57,020 nt of DNA from Nostoc sp. B(2019) (GCF_010091925.1 NZ_WVID01000036.1:1-57020), one strand, 5' to 3'. Counted from the stretch's first letter, positions 8,874 to 18,834 are shown. The notes: generated from the letters alone by a model not told the origin. Program-made: numbers and translations.

Positions 8874-9536
8874 GTGCAGCCGGACTTAATAAGCTTAGAA
8901 ATTAGCAAGGGGGAACTGAGACGCTTGACTGGATTCGATCCAGAAGACGTTTTTCGACCTTCTGTTCTGCGAGATAGTAAGAAGCGATTAGGGTTTTTGC
9001 TCAGTGAAGCGCTGGTGACGCTGGCGCTAACCCCAATAATTGTTGGCTTTATTTATGCGTTTATTATTTTGCCAACTATTGGTTCTTCAATTCGACTAGG
9101 TATCCTCTTACTAATTCTAGTACCAATCCCGATATTAGTTGGGCGATCGCTTTGGCGACAGTTGACCTGTCCTGAAGGATTAACAATACTTTTAGATGAA
9201 GTCGATAAATATCATACTCTGATTGAAGCCATAGATATTAATGACCAATTGGCAGCGTCAGGGAACTCTCAAAGCAGCATAAATGACCGAACTAAAGTAA
9301 CCGCCGCCTTGCAACTTATTAGAGAAGATTTAGTAAGAGCGCTGAAAACAGAACGAATTTTGCGAGATAATAAAAAATTGCTTGCTAATAACCAAGAGTT
9401 ATTTGTCAATAATTTAGCTAGTTTACAAGCCTTACAAGTTAGTAGTCAGGCAGGCGAATACGCTCAACTGCTAAATCAATCGTTGCAGATTGCTCTCGAT
9501 GTGCAAGCAGAGATTAGAAAATTGCAAAAAGTCTAA
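8874..9536 (+). CDS. Hypothetical membrane protein with C-terminal coiled coil
   Basis: A 220-residue protein I do not recognise. The GTG start is supported by TTAGGAG (8858-8864) at proper spacing. Residues 1-40 are polar, about 45-70 and 75-95 are two hydrophobic segments probably spanning a membrane, and the remaining 120 residues are rich in Leu, Gln, Asn, Glu and Lys with heptad-like spacing, suggesting a coiled coil. It is preceded by a truncated tandem copy of its own 5' end (8508-8696). Lineage-restricted cyanobacterial proteins of this kind are common; nothing nearby suggests a pathway. Confidence 0.75.
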   Translation: MQPDLISLEISKGELRRLTGFDPEDVFRPSVLRDSKKRLGFLLSEALVTLALTPIIVGFIYAFIILPTIGSSIRLGILLLILVPIPILVGRSLWRQLTCPEGLTILLDEVDKYHTLIEAIDINDQLAASGNSQSSINDRTKVTAALQLIREDLVRALKTERILRDNKKLLANNQELFVNNLASLQALQVSSQAGEYAQLLNQSLQIALDVQAEIRKLQKV

Positions 9537-9694
9537 GCGGAGGTTTCTCCGATTAGATGCCACTTGCTAAGAAAGCAGAATGCTAAGAGCGAACAAGCCG
9601 GGAAATCCTGATCGCCCTTCGTGTCTTCTCCGTCCAACGCAGTGGCTCAACTTTCTTGAAAAACAATCGCCCCATTGACTTAAAATGAGCAAGA

Positions 9695-11077
9695 ATGACC
9701 AACAAACCAAAAATCATTGTTCTGGATGATGACCCTACAGGTTCTCAAACAGTCCACAGCTGCTTGCTGCTGATGCACTGGGATGTAGATACTTTACGTA
9801 CTGGGTTACGAGATGATTCGCCAATTTTCTTTGTGCTGACCAACACCAGATCCTTACCTCCAGAGTCAGCCGCGTCTGTTACCAAAGAAGTTTGCCAGAA
9901 CCTAAAAATCGCCTTAAATGCCGAAGGAATCGACGATTTTTTAATTGTCAGCCGTTCTGATTCTACTTTGCGGGGACATTACCCGATTGAAACAGATGCG
10001 ATCGCCCAAGAACTTGGGCCATTTGACGCTCATTTTCTCGTCCCAGCATTTTTTGAGGGTGGACGTATCACCCGCGACAGCATACATTATTTGATTATCG
10101 ATGGTGTGCCAAAACCAGTGCATGAAACTGAGTTTGCCCGTGATTCTGTCTTCGGCTACCATCACAGTTATTTGCCTAAGTATGTAGAAGAAAAGACTCA
10201 AGGGCGAATTAGTGCGGAGGCCGTGGAAAGATTTTTACTAGCAGACATTCGCGCTGGTAGCCTAGAACGTCTGCTAAAACTCACTAAAAATCAGTGCGCT
10301 GTTGTAGATGGTGAAACTCAAACCGATCTCAATCGCTTTGCAGTGGACGTGCTAGCTGCGGCGACTCAAGGGAAACGCTTTTTGTTTCGCAGTGCTGCCA
10401 GTATCTTAACGGCTTTAGCAGCGTTACCTCCTCAACCTATTGCCGCCGAAAACATGGTGCAGTATGTACGACAAGGGAAACCAGGTGCAATTATAGTTGG
10501 TTCCCACGTGAAAAAGACGACTCAGCAGTTAGAGGCACTATTGCGAGTTGAGGGAACCGTGGGAATTGAGGTGAATGTAGCGCAATTACTTGATGATGGG
10601 GCAAATCAATCTGCTACACTGCTAACCGAGATCCTGGAAAGTGCAAAGGCAGTACACGATGCTGGCAAAACACCAGTAGTTTATACTAGCCGCCAAGAAC
10701 TATCTTTCAAGGATGTCAAGACACGGTTGGATTTTGGGGCAAAGGTTTCAGGTTTATTGATGGATATTGTGCGCGGCTTACCATCTGATATAGGATTCTT
10801 AATCAGCAAAGGTGGCATTACTTCAAATGATGTCTTAAGTACTGGTCTTGCCTTAACTTCAGCACGCTTACTCGGTCAAATATTAGCTGGTTGTTCGATG
10901 GTGCTAACGCCATCTGATCATTCTCAGTTTCCTAATTTGCCCGTGGTGCTGTTTCCTGGTAATGTCGGTGATGCTGATGCTTTGGGCACAATTTATCAAA
11001 GGTTAACTAAAACAGTCCTGAGTCACGAGTCACCGAAGTTTGGAGCGGAGGCTTCCTCCGATCCAACTTCTCGCTGA
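9695..11077 (+). CDS. Four-carbon acid sugar kinase family protein (DUF1537/OtnK-like)
   Basis: A 460-residue protein of the four-carbon acid sugar kinase family. The N-terminal domain has the D-D-D-P-T-G-S-Q-T motif at residues 10-18 and S-R-S-D-S-T-L-R-G-H near 88-97. The C-terminal nucleotide-binding domain has S-K-G-G-I-T-S near 365 and F-P-G-N-V-G-D-A-D near the end. Characterised members phosphorylate erythronate, threonate or related acid sugars. No partner aldolase, epimerase or dehydrogenase of that pathway is nearby, so the substrate here is unknown. It precedes minC by about 130 bases but is probably not functionally linked. Confidence 0.88.
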   Translation: MTNKPKIIVLDDDPTGSQTVHSCLLLMHWDVDTLRTGLRDDSPIFFVLTNTRSLPPESAASVTKEVCQNLKIALNAEGIDDFLIVSRSDSTLRGHYPIETDAIAQELGPFDAHFLVPAFFEGGRITRDSIHYLIIDGVPKPVHETEFARDSVFGYHHSYLPKYVEEKTQGRISAEAVERFLLADIRAGSLERLLKLTKNQCAVVDGETQTDLNRFAVDVLAAATQGKRFLFRSAASILTALAALPPQPIAAENMVQYVRQGKPGAIIVGSHVKKTTQQLEALLRVEGTVGIEVNVAQLLDDGANQSATLLTEILESAKAVHDAGKTPVVYTSRQELSFKDVKTRLDFGAKVSGLLMDIVRGLPSDIGFLISKGGITSNDVLSTGLALTSARLLGQILAGCSMVLTPSDHSQFPNLPVVLFPGNVGDADALGTIYQRLTKTVLSHESPKFGAEASSDPTSR

Positions 11078-11206
11078 GTTAAAAGTAAAGATGATGATCA
11101 TTCTGAACTACTTATCAGTTTCTAGGGTGAGGATGTGGTTACAGAATGCAACTAATCTAAATATTGGTAATTGCTCGGTGTATTTGCGTCTTTTGGCTGG
11201 TGCTGC

Positions 11207-12271
11207 ATGACTTCTGATTCTGCTATACCCAATTTAGAGTCAAATTCTGCACATCCTAATGCAGAATCAATCTCTACCCTTTCTGATATAGAGCTAAATT
11301 CTACCTCTAATATAGATTTAGATTCTGACGTTGCTGATGCGGAATCTGATTCTATCCTTCCAGATGCGGAGCTAAAATCTGTTCTCCTCTATTTAAAATC
11401 AAACGCTGCACCTCCCGATGTAGAATCAAATCCTACTAACCCGGATTTAGATTCAAATCCTGACTTTTCTAATGCAGCATCAAACTTTATCCTGACTGAT
11501 TCAAATCCTACGGAGTCACCATTACTCAAGCATCAGGTACACAATCTTCAAGTCCAGTTAAAAAGTGAGGAGGGACGACTATTATTAATTTTGCCAACAG
11601 AATCTCAAGTACCTGCCTCAGAACTTACTTGGTCTAATATTTGGCAACAGATGAAGCACCGTTTGAATGCTGGGGATCGCTTGCGATCGCCTAACACCAT
11701 AGTGCATCTGATGGCTTATGATCGCTTGGTGGATGCCAGACAACTCCAAGAACTCGCCGAAACCTTAAGCGAAGTCCAACTTCAGCTAACATCTGTTTCG
11801 ACCAGTCGTCGTCAAACTGCGATCGCAGCCGTCACATCCGGCTATTCTGTAGAACAACTACAGCCAGGAACTTCCCTGACCGAATCAAAAGCTGCTGCAC
11901 CCCTAGCAGATGCCCTCTACCTCGAAATGACGGTGCGTTCTGGAGTAGAAATTCGTCATCCTGGTACAATAATTCTCTTAGGAGATTTAAACCCAGGTGG
12001 TATTGTAATTGCAGATGGAGATATTTTAGTCTGGGGTCGCTTACGTGGCATTGCTCACGCTGGTGCCGCAGGCAATCGTGAGTGTCTGATTATGGCCCTG
12101 CAAATGGAACCAACCCAATTGCGGATCGCAGATGCCGTAGCTAGAGCACCAGAGAAATTACCGATGCAGTTTTCTCCAGAAGTGGCACATATCACGCCCC
12201 AAGGAATTCGCATCGCCAGGGCTACTGATTTTTCCAGAAACCAATTAACTAGGATTAATCAGGAGCCATAA
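11207..12271 (+). CDS. minC: Septum site-determining protein MinC with nonapeptide-repeat N-terminus
   Basis: The second half (from about residue 115) is a normal MinC. It includes the MinC N-domain and the C-terminal right-handed beta-helix with R-S-G-V-E-I-R-H-P-G, G-D-L-N-P-G-G and V-W-G-R-L-R-G-I-A-H-A-G. MinC inhibits FtsZ polymerisation away from mid-cell, recruited by MinD. The ATG at 11207 gives 354 residues; a TTG 36 bases upstream would add an unlikely Cys/Trp-rich start. Residues about 9-98 consist of roughly ten imperfect nine-residue units, consensus [N/D]-x-E-S-N-S-x-x-P, which is unusual. minD and minE follow in order. Confidence 0.93.
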   Translation: MTSDSAIPNLESNSAHPNAESISTLSDIELNSTSNIDLDSDVADAESDSILPDAELKSVLLYLKSNAAPPDVESNPTNPDLDSNPDFSNAASNFILTDSNPTESPLLKHQVHNLQVQLKSEEGRLLLILPTESQVPASELTWSNIWQQMKHRLNAGDRLRSPNTIVHLMAYDRLVDARQLQELAETLSEVQLQLTSVSTSRRQTAIAAVTSGYSVEQLQPGTSLTESKAAAPLADALYLEMTVRSGVEIRHPGTIILLGDLNPGGIVIADGDILVWGRLRGIAHAGAAGNRECLIMALQMEPTQLRIADAVARAPEKLPMQFSPEVAHITPQGIRIARATDFSRNQLTRINQEP

Positions 12272-12437
12272 GTATTTACTTAAAAAATGTCAGGATAAAG
12301 AATGAAGTAAAGAAAATATTCATGTCTCACCCTCATGAGGGAGTTCAGATATTTCTTCATACTTGATACGATACTTCATACTTTATACTTCATTTACTGT
12401 TTTATATTTCCTGAACCTAATCGAGCGCATTTCTATC

Positions 12438-13244
12438 ATGACTCGCATTATTGTAATTACCTCCGGCAAAGGAGGCGTGGGTAAAACCACAGTTTCGGCA
12501 AATCTAGGCATGGCTTTAGCCAAAATAGGGCGTCAAGTTGCCTTAGTTGATGCGGATTTTGGTCTCAGAAATTTGGATTTGCTGCTAGGGCTGGAAAACC
12601 GCATCGTCTATACAGCGGTGGAAGTTCTGGCCAGAGAGTGCCGCTTAGAACAAGCTTTGGTGAAAGATAAACGACAACCCAACCTCGTACTTCTGCCAGC
12701 AGCACAAAACCGCTCTAAAGATGCAGTCACTCCCGAACAGATGAAGTTATTAGTGAATGCACTGGCACAAAAGTATCAGTACGTGATCATTGATAGCCCT
12801 GCTGGCATTGAAAATGGGTTTAAAAATGCGATCGCCCCAGCCAAAGAAGCCCTAGTTATAACCACGCCAGAAATCTCCGCAGTTCGTGATGCTGACCGAG
12901 TAGTCGGGTTACTAGAAGCACAAGGCATCAAGCGTGTTCATTTAATAATTAACCGTATAAGACCCTCAATGGTGCAGGCGAATGATATGATGTCAGTGCA
13001 AGATGTTCAGGAACTTCTTGCAATACCCCTAATTGGGGTGATCCCTGACGATGAGCGCGTTATTGTCTCTACCAATCGCGGCGAACCTTTAGTATTAGCG
13101 GATACTCCCTCTTTAGCTGCCACAGCCTTTGAAAACATTGCTCGTAGATTGGAAGGGGAATCGATCCAATTTCTTGAGATCGACTCGTCCCAGGACAACA
13201 TCTTCGCCCGTCTGCGAAGGTTGTTGTGGACAAAGATTGTTTAA
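12438..13244 (+). CDS. minD: Septum site-determining protein MinD
   Basis: With the ATG at 12438 the protein is 268 residues and starts [18 protein letters not shown], the deviant Walker A of the MinD/ParA ATPases. An upstream in-frame start at 12363 would add 25 unrelated residues and is rejected. [10 protein letters not shown] and D-S-P-A-G-I-E are the switch regions. The C-terminal F-A-R-L-R-R-L-L-W is the amphipathic membrane-targeting helix. MinD binds membrane with ATP, recruits MinC and is cycled off by MinE, whose gene begins 35 bases downstream. Confidence 0.97.
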   Translation: MTRIIVITSGKGGVGKTTVSANLGMALAKIGRQVALVDADFGLRNLDLLLGLENRIVYTAVEVLARECRLEQALVKDKRQPNLVLLPAAQNRSKDAVTPEQMKLLVNALAQKYQYVIIDSPAGIENGFKNAIAPAKEALVITTPEISAVRDADRVVGLLEAQGIKRVHLIINRIRPSMVQANDMMSVQDVQELLAIPLIGVIPDDERVIVSTNRGEPLVLADTPSLAATAFENIARRLEGESIQFLEIDSSQDNIFARLRRLLWTKIV

Positions 13245-13279
13245 CTCACTTTCCAGTCTCTGCCCCAGACCTATTTGCA

Positions 13280-13552
13280 ATGATTGAACTTCTAGAACGA
13301 CTTTTTTCTCGCAGTCCTGACAGCAGTCGCACTCAAGTTAAACGTCGCCTGCAATTAGTGATTGCCCACGATCGCGCTGACTTAGACCCTCAAACGTTGG
13401 AAAAAATGCGGCAAGAAATCCTAGATGTAGTCTGTCGCTATGTAGAAATTGATACAGAAGGCTTAGAGTTCTCCTTAGAAAGCAACCAACGAACGACAGC
13501 TTTAATTGCTAATTTGCCCATCCGTCGGGTGAAAGGAGTTGTACCTGAATAA
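13280..13552 (+). CDS. minE: Cell division topological specificity factor MinE
   Basis: Starting at ATG 13280 the product is 90 residues: [11 protein letters not shown], the membrane/MinD-binding N-terminus, then [13 protein letters not shown], the contact strand typical of MinE, and a dimerisation domain. An earlier in-frame start exists at 13226 (inside the minD end) but does not fit the family N-terminus. MinE stimulates the MinD ATPase and produces Min oscillation. It is the last gene of minCDE; the next gene is convergent. Confidence 0.96.
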   Translation: MIELLERLFSRSPDSSRTQVKRRLQLVIAHDRADLDPQTLEKMRQEILDVVCRYVEIDTEGLEFSLESNQRTTALIANLPIRRVKGVVPE

Positions 13553-13718
13553 GAAAGTAACGATAAACAACATTAACTTTGTTGAGAAATTAGTATTTTT
13601 TATAAACAGTAATTCACTCAGGTGAAGCATTTATTAATGAACAGTTATTTAACAGTTCATCGTCAATGCAGTGCCGCTTTATTGCTGAAAAAAGTAAAAT
13701 CAGTTGAAGTAAATATTA

Positions 13719-14228
13719 CTAGATTACACCCTTAACACCGTAATAAATACACGCCAAACTACCGACTAAATAGACAAACCAGGTCAGAAAAAAGCCAATC
13801 GCTCTTGCTGGAGAAGGCCCATATATTTTGATCAGACCCCATGCATGGGCAATTCTCGCCACAGTGAGACTACTTCCGAGTAGCCACAATAACCATGCTT
13901 GTGCTTGCATTAGCTCCAGCACTAACACAAAGAGCAATCCATGAGGCACATACTCAGCGAAATTCCCGTGAGCGCGAACCTTCCGTTGCAGCAAGCCATC
14001 ATTATTTTTTTGATCGGGAAATAGCTTTTGAGTCATATTTTCCACCATAGCTGCCCAAGCACTAGGATTTGCTAGTGGATCGGGCTGTTTTGCGACATCT
14101 TCCTTAGACTCACCATGCCAAACTCTGGTATTTACCCGTTCAGATGCCGCAATATACGAAAGAAAAAATGCTGTGATACCGTTAAGCCCAATAAAGAGAG
14201 TTGATATGGGAATGGTATTTTCAATCAT
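13719..14228 (-). CDS. MAPEG family membrane protein
   Basis: A 169-residue protein with four hydrophobic segments (about residues 8-28, 92-112, 113-130 and 142-166). It carries the MAPEG signature R-A-H-G-N-F-A-E-Y-V-P near residue 85, followed by the A-R-I-A-H-A-W segment. The family (membrane-associated proteins in eicosanoid and glutathione metabolism) includes glutathione transferases and peroxidases; many bacterial members have no assigned substrate. An extra polar loop (residues 35-75) between the first helix and the signature makes it a little longer than average. Single gene, convergent with minE. Confidence 0.88.
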   Translation of the reverse strand: MIENTIPISTLFIGLNGITAFFLSYIAASERVNTRVWHGESKEDVAKQPDPLANPSAWAAMVENMTQKLFPDQKNNDGLLQRKVRAHGNFAEYVPHGLLFVLVLELMQAQAWLLWLLGSSLTVARIAHAWGLIKIYGPSPARAIGFFLTWFVYLVGSLACIYYGVKGVI

Positions 14229-14296
14229 TTTGATTCCTCACGTTATCTCATAACTCAGAACCTCTTTTGGATCATACGGCTGTTAGCTATCTCCTT

Positions 14297-14336
14297 AAAA
14301 AAAAATTTCCCGTTGTTGCTAGTTGTAACAACGGGA
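14297..14336 (-). terminator. Intrinsic terminator of the 14361-15659 gene
   Basis: On the minus strand TCCCGTTGTT (14336-14327) and AACAACGGGA (14317-14308) form a 10-bp stem with a 9-base loop. A run of Ts follows shortly (complement of the A-run ending near 14305). It lies 25 bases after the stop codon. Confidence 0.85.
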
Positions 14337-14360
14337 GCAGTATATAAGATTTTTTATAAC

Positions 14361-15659
14361 TCATCGATAAGCGACTTGTGGCCCTGCCCAAACTTCTGTA
14401 ACTTTTTTACCAAAAGTAATAGGCTGATCTGCATCTGTTGTTGTCGGTACAGTCTTGCCATCATTAGCTACTTTTACCAAGGGCCAGTTTTCCTCCCCCA
14501 TTTCACCAGCACGGAACAGCACGTGATCGGGTTGGCTTTTACTCCAACCTAACAATATTGCAATCTTCTCATGCTCAGTTTCCTCTTGAGCGGGAGCAAC
14601 AGTGTTGGCGTGATTTTTTTGCCGATCCCAAATCACTGCATGATCGGTAGCATCGCCTGTGTTGAATACTCCTTTAAACTTACGTGCTAAGAAGCGATCG
14701 CCTTTTTCCGACCAACTAACGGGAACCAACACCCCAATTGATCCATTGGTATCACTCTGTTCTGGTAATACCGCCTTTACAGCTAACAAGGGATCACTAA
14801 CAGGAGCAGTTGAAGCCATCACCCACAACTTCTTAGTTTGCATATCTTGTACAAACAGAACGCTAGTGACGCGACTGTTATACATTTCCGGTTTTACTTC
14901 TAGTTGCACCCGACTATAAACAGCATATTTACCATCTGGGGAAATTACAGGTACACTGCGGTAGTAGCGCACTCCAGAACCACCTTTGGAACCAATAGTC
15001 TCTTGAGTAGCTGTGATCCATTTCCAAGGAATGGGATGAGGACTTCCTATTGGATCTGTTTGTTCTGCTTGGGCTTCTTCAGTAGGTATTTCCGTTATTG
15101 TAGTTGGTTGTGATTCTCCTGCAATTCGAGCAATTTCAACTGCTGCTAATGATTGAGAAATAGGCTTTTGTCTTACTTGAGAATTTTCTGTTCTCAAAGA
15201 CTTAACCTTAGCAGCTTTTAATTTTTGCACTAAATTAAGTTGACTAGCAGACACCTCTGGTAATGGTGCAAGTTCAACTGCTGATAATGGATCAGCAGTA
15301 GGCACATCGCTGCTTGACAAAGAATTATCTTTCTCTACCAAAGACTCAATTTTATCCGTTGCTAATACTTGCGTTTTCTCAACAGCAGCCTCTTTAATTG
15401 GCACATCAAATTCTTCTCTCAACGAGTTTGTTTGATCTGCTTTGATAATTTCAGCTATATCAGGTTCTTTAATAGCAGCCACTTCATTTGACACAGAGTC
15501 AGATTCTCCAGTCAGGGAAGTTACCTTTGCTACTCTTGATTTGGCTGCGGTAGAGTGACCCGATGCCGCAAATAAAGGTGCGAGCAGTATCACAACGACC
15601 ACGTAATTAAGAAATGGGTGCGTGCGGAACCATCCTGACAGCAAAAGGGGTTTAAGCAT
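14361..15659 (-). CDS. Hypothetical exported protein with a beta-propeller-like C-terminal half
   Basis: A 432-residue protein. The N-terminus has a hydrophobic segment (residues 17-33) that can act as signal anchor. Residues about 40-200 are low in complexity, rich in Ser, Glu, Lys, Ala and Val, with repeated short patterns. The second half (from about 205) is compact, with S-P-D-G-K-Y-A-V-Y-S-R and W-S-E-K-G-D-R-F-L-A-R-K-F, like blades of TolB-type propellers. I do not recognise a named family. It is likely periplasmic or membrane-attached. Its own terminator follows, so it is monocistronic. Confidence 0.75.
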   Translation of the reverse strand: MLKPLLLSGWFRTHPFLNYVVVVILLAPLFAASGHSTAAKSRVAKVTSLTGESDSVSNEVAAIKEPDIAEIIKADQTNSLREEFDVPIKEAAVEKTQVLATDKIESLVEKDNSLSSSDVPTADPLSAVELAPLPEVSASQLNLVQKLKAAKVKSLRTENSQVRQKPISQSLAAVEIARIAGESQPTTITEIPTEEAQAEQTDPIGSPHPIPWKWITATQETIGSKGGSGVRYYRSVPVISPDGKYAVYSRVQLEVKPEMYNSRVTSVLFVQDMQTKKLWVMASTAPVSDPLLAVKAVLPEQSDTNGSIGVLVPVSWSEKGDRFLARKFKGVFNTGDATDHAVIWDRQKNHANTVAPAQEETEHEKIAILLGWSKSQPDHVLFRAGEMGEENWPLVKVANDGKTVPTTTDADQPITFGKKVTEVWAGPQVAYR

Positions 15660-16567
15660 GTGTAGACTCTTTAGAAGGGTGGTTGCTGTGTGAGGAGCAA
15701 TGCCTATACGGCAATGAGCAAGGTCTGATTATATGTATAACAAGAAACTAAAGCCTTTTACGAGATCTTAGCTTCAAATTTCGCATATTTTTACGAAACT
15801 AAAGTGTTATTGGTTACTTGTTTTTTTGATGTAGGTACAGAATATTTTTTTACGAAAATATGCCAGTATAGTAATTGTGCAGATAACTCAGTAATTACTG
15901 CATGAGATACACCATTTGTATCCCTACACTCAAACTCGCCAGAATAAGTGGTACTGGGGTAGAGTTAAGGGAATTTATACTGGCAGCCGAAAGGCAGATA
16001 AATAGGCTGTCAAAAATTGGACTATAGTAACTAAGCCGCAATTAGCAAGCTCGTTTATACCTGCTACAACAAAACAAACTCCGATAACGGTAAATTTGAG
16101 GCGTTACTTTAAAAACTTGGGAAGGTAGACACATAATACATAATACTCAAAAACTACTAGTGTCATCCACTAAAAAACAGAAATTGCAATATTAGCCCCA
16201 AAAATAGCAGGAAAGCATCTCGTTTTAGAAGCATAACCGCACTCAACGCTAATTCGAGACAAAATTATGAACCAAATTTAGCAGATAGATGCTCTAGCGG
16301 CTTGCTACATACAAGATATCGTCAAACTATTCAATTCATCACAAGCAAGACAAAGTTAGCATTAATTGATTTAACTGCCAGCTTAGTTACAAGTATATCA
16401 AGCAACTTTTGGTTTCACCAATAGCAAAATATCTGACCACCAAATAACTAATATTCTTTACAAAAATCAACGGTGCTTTACACCACCGCATTGAAGTTGT
16501 AATTGAATCAGTTGTCAGTTATTAGGGTCGCACTTACTATTAACTAATGAATAATGATTAATGACTA
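15660..16567. other. 908-base gene-free region upstream of fmt
   Basis: All frames on both strands are short and I see no recognisable coding remnant or RNA. It is AT-rich. The last 60 bases before fmt contain repeated TAATGA/TTAATGACTAATGA-type heptamers, another STRR-like tract that runs into the fmt start codon. Confidence 0.5.
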
Positions 16568-17572
16568 ATGAAAATCGTATTCTTTGGTACTCCCCAGTTT
16601 GCCGTTCCCACCTTAGAAAAGTTACTAAATCACTCAGAATTTGAAGTGTTGGCAGTTGTAACCCAACCAGATAAACGCCGGGAACGCGGAAATAAACTTA
16701 TCCCTTCACCAATAAAAACCATTGCTACCACTCACACCTTACCAGTATGGCAGCCTCAATCGGTGAAAAAAAACACTGAAACTTTAACCCAACTTAGACA
16801 ATTAGACGCAGATGTATTTGTCGTTGTCGCGTATGGACAAATATTGCCGCAAAAAATTTTGGATATACCAAAGTTGGGTTGCATTAATCTGCATGGCTCA
16901 ATTTTACCAAAATACCGGGGTGCAGCTCCCATTCAGTGGTGTCTGCATAACGGCGAGAGGGAAACGGGGATCACGACCATGTTAATGGATGCGGGGATGG
17001 ATACTGGGGCAATGCTCCTAAAAGCGACTACGCCTGTTGGATTACTGGAGAATGCCCAAGATCTAGCCGATAGACTAACGGTAATCGGTGCAGATTTGTT
17101 AGTGGAAACTTTATTGAAGCTAGAATCCAAGGAAATTGAACCAATTCCCCAAGATAATTCAGAAGCGACTTATGCACCTTTGATTCAAAAACAGGATTAT
17201 GTGTTGGATTGGTCAAAGAGCGCTATCCAATTACACAATCAAATTAGGGGCTTTTACCCTAATTGCACTGCTACCTTTCGCAACAAACCGTTAAAAATTA
17301 CCGCTTCTGCTCCCTTTGGTTTTGCTTGCGATCGCGAACTACCACCAGAATTACAAGAAATCATTCCTAAATTGTCTAATTTGTCAACTATATCAGGCAA
17401 CCCTGGAGAAGTAGTAAGCATTGCTAAGGGAATTGGAGCGATCGCCCAAACTGGAGAAGGTTTTCTGCTGTTACGAGAGGTTCAGCTAGCTGGTAAACGT
17501 CCCCAGTCGGGATGGGATTTTGTGAACGGTACTCGCTTAACTATAGGAGAAGTATTTGGTTCTGGTAGTTAG
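16568..17572 (+). CDS. fmt: Methionyl-tRNA formyltransferase
   Basis: A 334-residue Fmt. The N-terminal formyltransferase domain begins [14 protein letters not shown]. It has the catalytic set in [16 protein letters not shown] (Asn, His) and the downstream Asp in D-A-G-M-D-T-G. The C-terminal OB-like tRNA-binding domain (from about 210) ends with G-W-D-F-V-N-G. It formylates initiator Met-tRNA from 10-formyl-THF. The start ATG overlaps a heptamer-repeat tract (TAATGACTAATG), with no clear Shine-Dalgarno. Length is slightly above the usual 310-320 because of a loop near residues 265-280. Confidence 0.97.
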   Translation: MKIVFFGTPQFAVPTLEKLLNHSEFEVLAVVTQPDKRRERGNKLIPSPIKTIATTHTLPVWQPQSVKKNTETLTQLRQLDADVFVVVAYGQILPQKILDIPKLGCINLHGSILPKYRGAAPIQWCLHNGERETGITTMLMDAGMDTGAMLLKATTPVGLLENAQDLADRLTVIGADLLVETLLKLESKEIEPIPQDNSEATYAPLIQKQDYVLDWSKSAIQLHNQIRGFYPNCTATFRNKPLKITASAPFGFACDRELPPELQEIIPKLSNLSTISGNPGEVVSIAKGIGAIAQTGEGFLLLREVQLAGKRPQSGWDFVNGTRLTIGEVFGSGS

Positions 17573-17614
17573 AGGTGGGAGATGGAGAAATAGAGAGATG
17601 AGGATTAATAATTC

Positions 17615-17980
17615 CTAACTCGTAACTTCTAAGTTTTCATAGAAGCGACAAGACTTGCAAGGCCCATCTGGGTTGACAGCACAGCGAATAATTTCTGAGC
17701 GAGCATTATACCTGCAAGTGGCATCACCAATTACCCAACGCCCCTGTACTAAACTTTTTTCAGATGGTCGTTTAGCAGATTGTACGTAAATGGCAATATT
17801 ATGCAAGCGGTAGCGCCCCGCCTTAAATTGATATCTGTGGCGGCGCTCTAAAACCGCGTAGGTCTTACCTTGAAAATCGAGATAGTTTCCGGGTTGGGGT
17901 GTCCAATCAAGTTGCACTCTGCCGAGGGACTCACGCGGATACGTCAGAATCACCTCGGTTTGTAAAGAGTTTGGCTCCAT
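17615..17980 (-). CDS. Conserved cyanobacterial protein with four cysteines (DUF6464-like)
   Basis: A 121-residue soluble protein. The body resembles the cyanobacterial DUF6464 family: D-W-x-P-x-P-G-N-Y-L-D-F, then V-L-E-R-R-H-R-Y. The C-terminal 30 residues contain Cys in the pattern C-x9-C-x7-C-x2-C, which could bind zinc or an iron-sulphur cluster. The family name is from memory and moderately sure; the function is unknown. It is convergent with fmt. Confidence 0.75.
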   Translation of the reverse strand: MEPNSLQTEVILTYPRESLGRVQLDWTPQPGNYLDFQGKTYAVLERRHRYQFKAGRYRLHNIAIYVQSAKRPSEKSLVQGRWVIGDATCRYNARSEIIRCAVNPDGPCKSCRFYENLEVTS

Positions 17981-18183
17981 AAGCTTATGTGATTTGATTT
18001 ACATTATAAGGATGGTATCGCGATCGCTTACTTTAGCTTACCGGATTTAGATTATAATTAATGACTCACTAGGTTTGCTAGAAATCTATACATAACAGTT
18101 AATTACTTTAAATAAGTAAATATTTATACTATTTTTTGAATTTGAAAAGAAAATAAAGACTAACAATAATCATTTATCAAGTG

Positions 18184-18215
18184 AAAAATATAGGACAAGC
18201 CAGAAGCCTGTCCTA
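18184..18215 (-). terminator. Intrinsic terminator after the small lipoprotein gene
   Basis: On the minus strand TAGGACAGGC and GCTTGTCCTA form a 10-bp stem (one G-U pair) with a five-base loop (18215-18191), followed by TATTTTT. It ends 26 bases beyond the stop of the gene at 18241-18834. Confidence 0.85.
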
Positions 18216-18240
18216 CAATCAATGACTAATTTTAATTAGC

Positions 18241-18834
18241 CTATCTGACCGTCTTGTTTACAGCATCAGATGCATCTTCAGCTGTCCGCTGAATATTTTT
18301 TCCAGCATCCTCACCTGCACGTTGGACATTTTTCGTCAAGTTTTTAGCAGCATTTTGGGTGTTTTCCTGGATATTTTCAATTCCGCGCTTAGTTCCCTTA
18401 GCAACTCCTTCACCCAATTCTTCAGCAGAACTGCCAACATCTTCACCCAGGTTCTTCACTCTTTCACCCAAGGGTGTGCCTTGCTGATAATTTCGGCCAT
18501 ATTGCTCTGGACTGTCAATTCCTTTTTGCTCAACATTCTTTTGAGCATTTTTTGACAGCGCTTCAGATTTATCGTTTGCTGCTTTGTCAGCTGCTTTTGA
18601 TCTGGGGTCTACATCACTAAAGTTATTCATCCCGCCAGCAGGGGAAGAGAGAGGATAATCTTTTGTAGGATCGTATCGTTTGGTATAAGGTGATTGAGCA
18701 TCAGGCTGTGGTGGTTGTTTTGCTATTCCTGGATCACCACAAGCTTGGGTCAAAAAGATGAAGATTCCTGCTAGAAAGACCGTTAAAATCTTCACGGGAC
18801 GAATGTTGTTCAGCCAAGCGCTTATTTTTTTCAT
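18241..18834 (-). CDS. Small lipoprotein with amphipathic repeats
   Basis: A 197-residue predicted lipoprotein. The signal is V-F-L-A-G-I-F-I-F-L-T-Q-A-C with lipid Cys32. Residues about 100-197 are a long helix-like stretch of roughly 11-residue periodicity, rich in Ala, Asn, Lys, Glu and Gly (repeats such as N-I-Q-x-N-T-Q-N-A-A-K and N-V-Q-R-A-G-E-D-A-G-K), resembling apolipoprotein/LEA-like amphipathic helices. It is a relative of the gene just upstream (18934-19500), sharing the signal region and a following N/K/Y-T-K segment. Likely anchored to membrane facing periplasm or lumen; function unknown. Confidence 0.75.
   Translation of the reverse strand: MKKISAWLNNIRPVKILTVFLAGIFIFLTQACGDPGIAKQPPQPDAQSPYTKRYDPTKDYPLSSPAGGMNNFSDVDPRSKAADKAANDKSEALSKNAQKNVEQKGIDSPEQYGRNYQQGTPLGERVKNLGEDVGSSAEELGEGVAKGTKRGIENIQENTQNAAKNLTKNVQRAGEDAGKNIQRTAEDASDAVNKTVR

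Noticed and set aside
12363-12437. Longer MinD with 25 extra residues
   Set aside because: The extra text is hydrophobic and unrelated to MinD; ATG 12438 gives the standard N-terminus before the Walker A motif.
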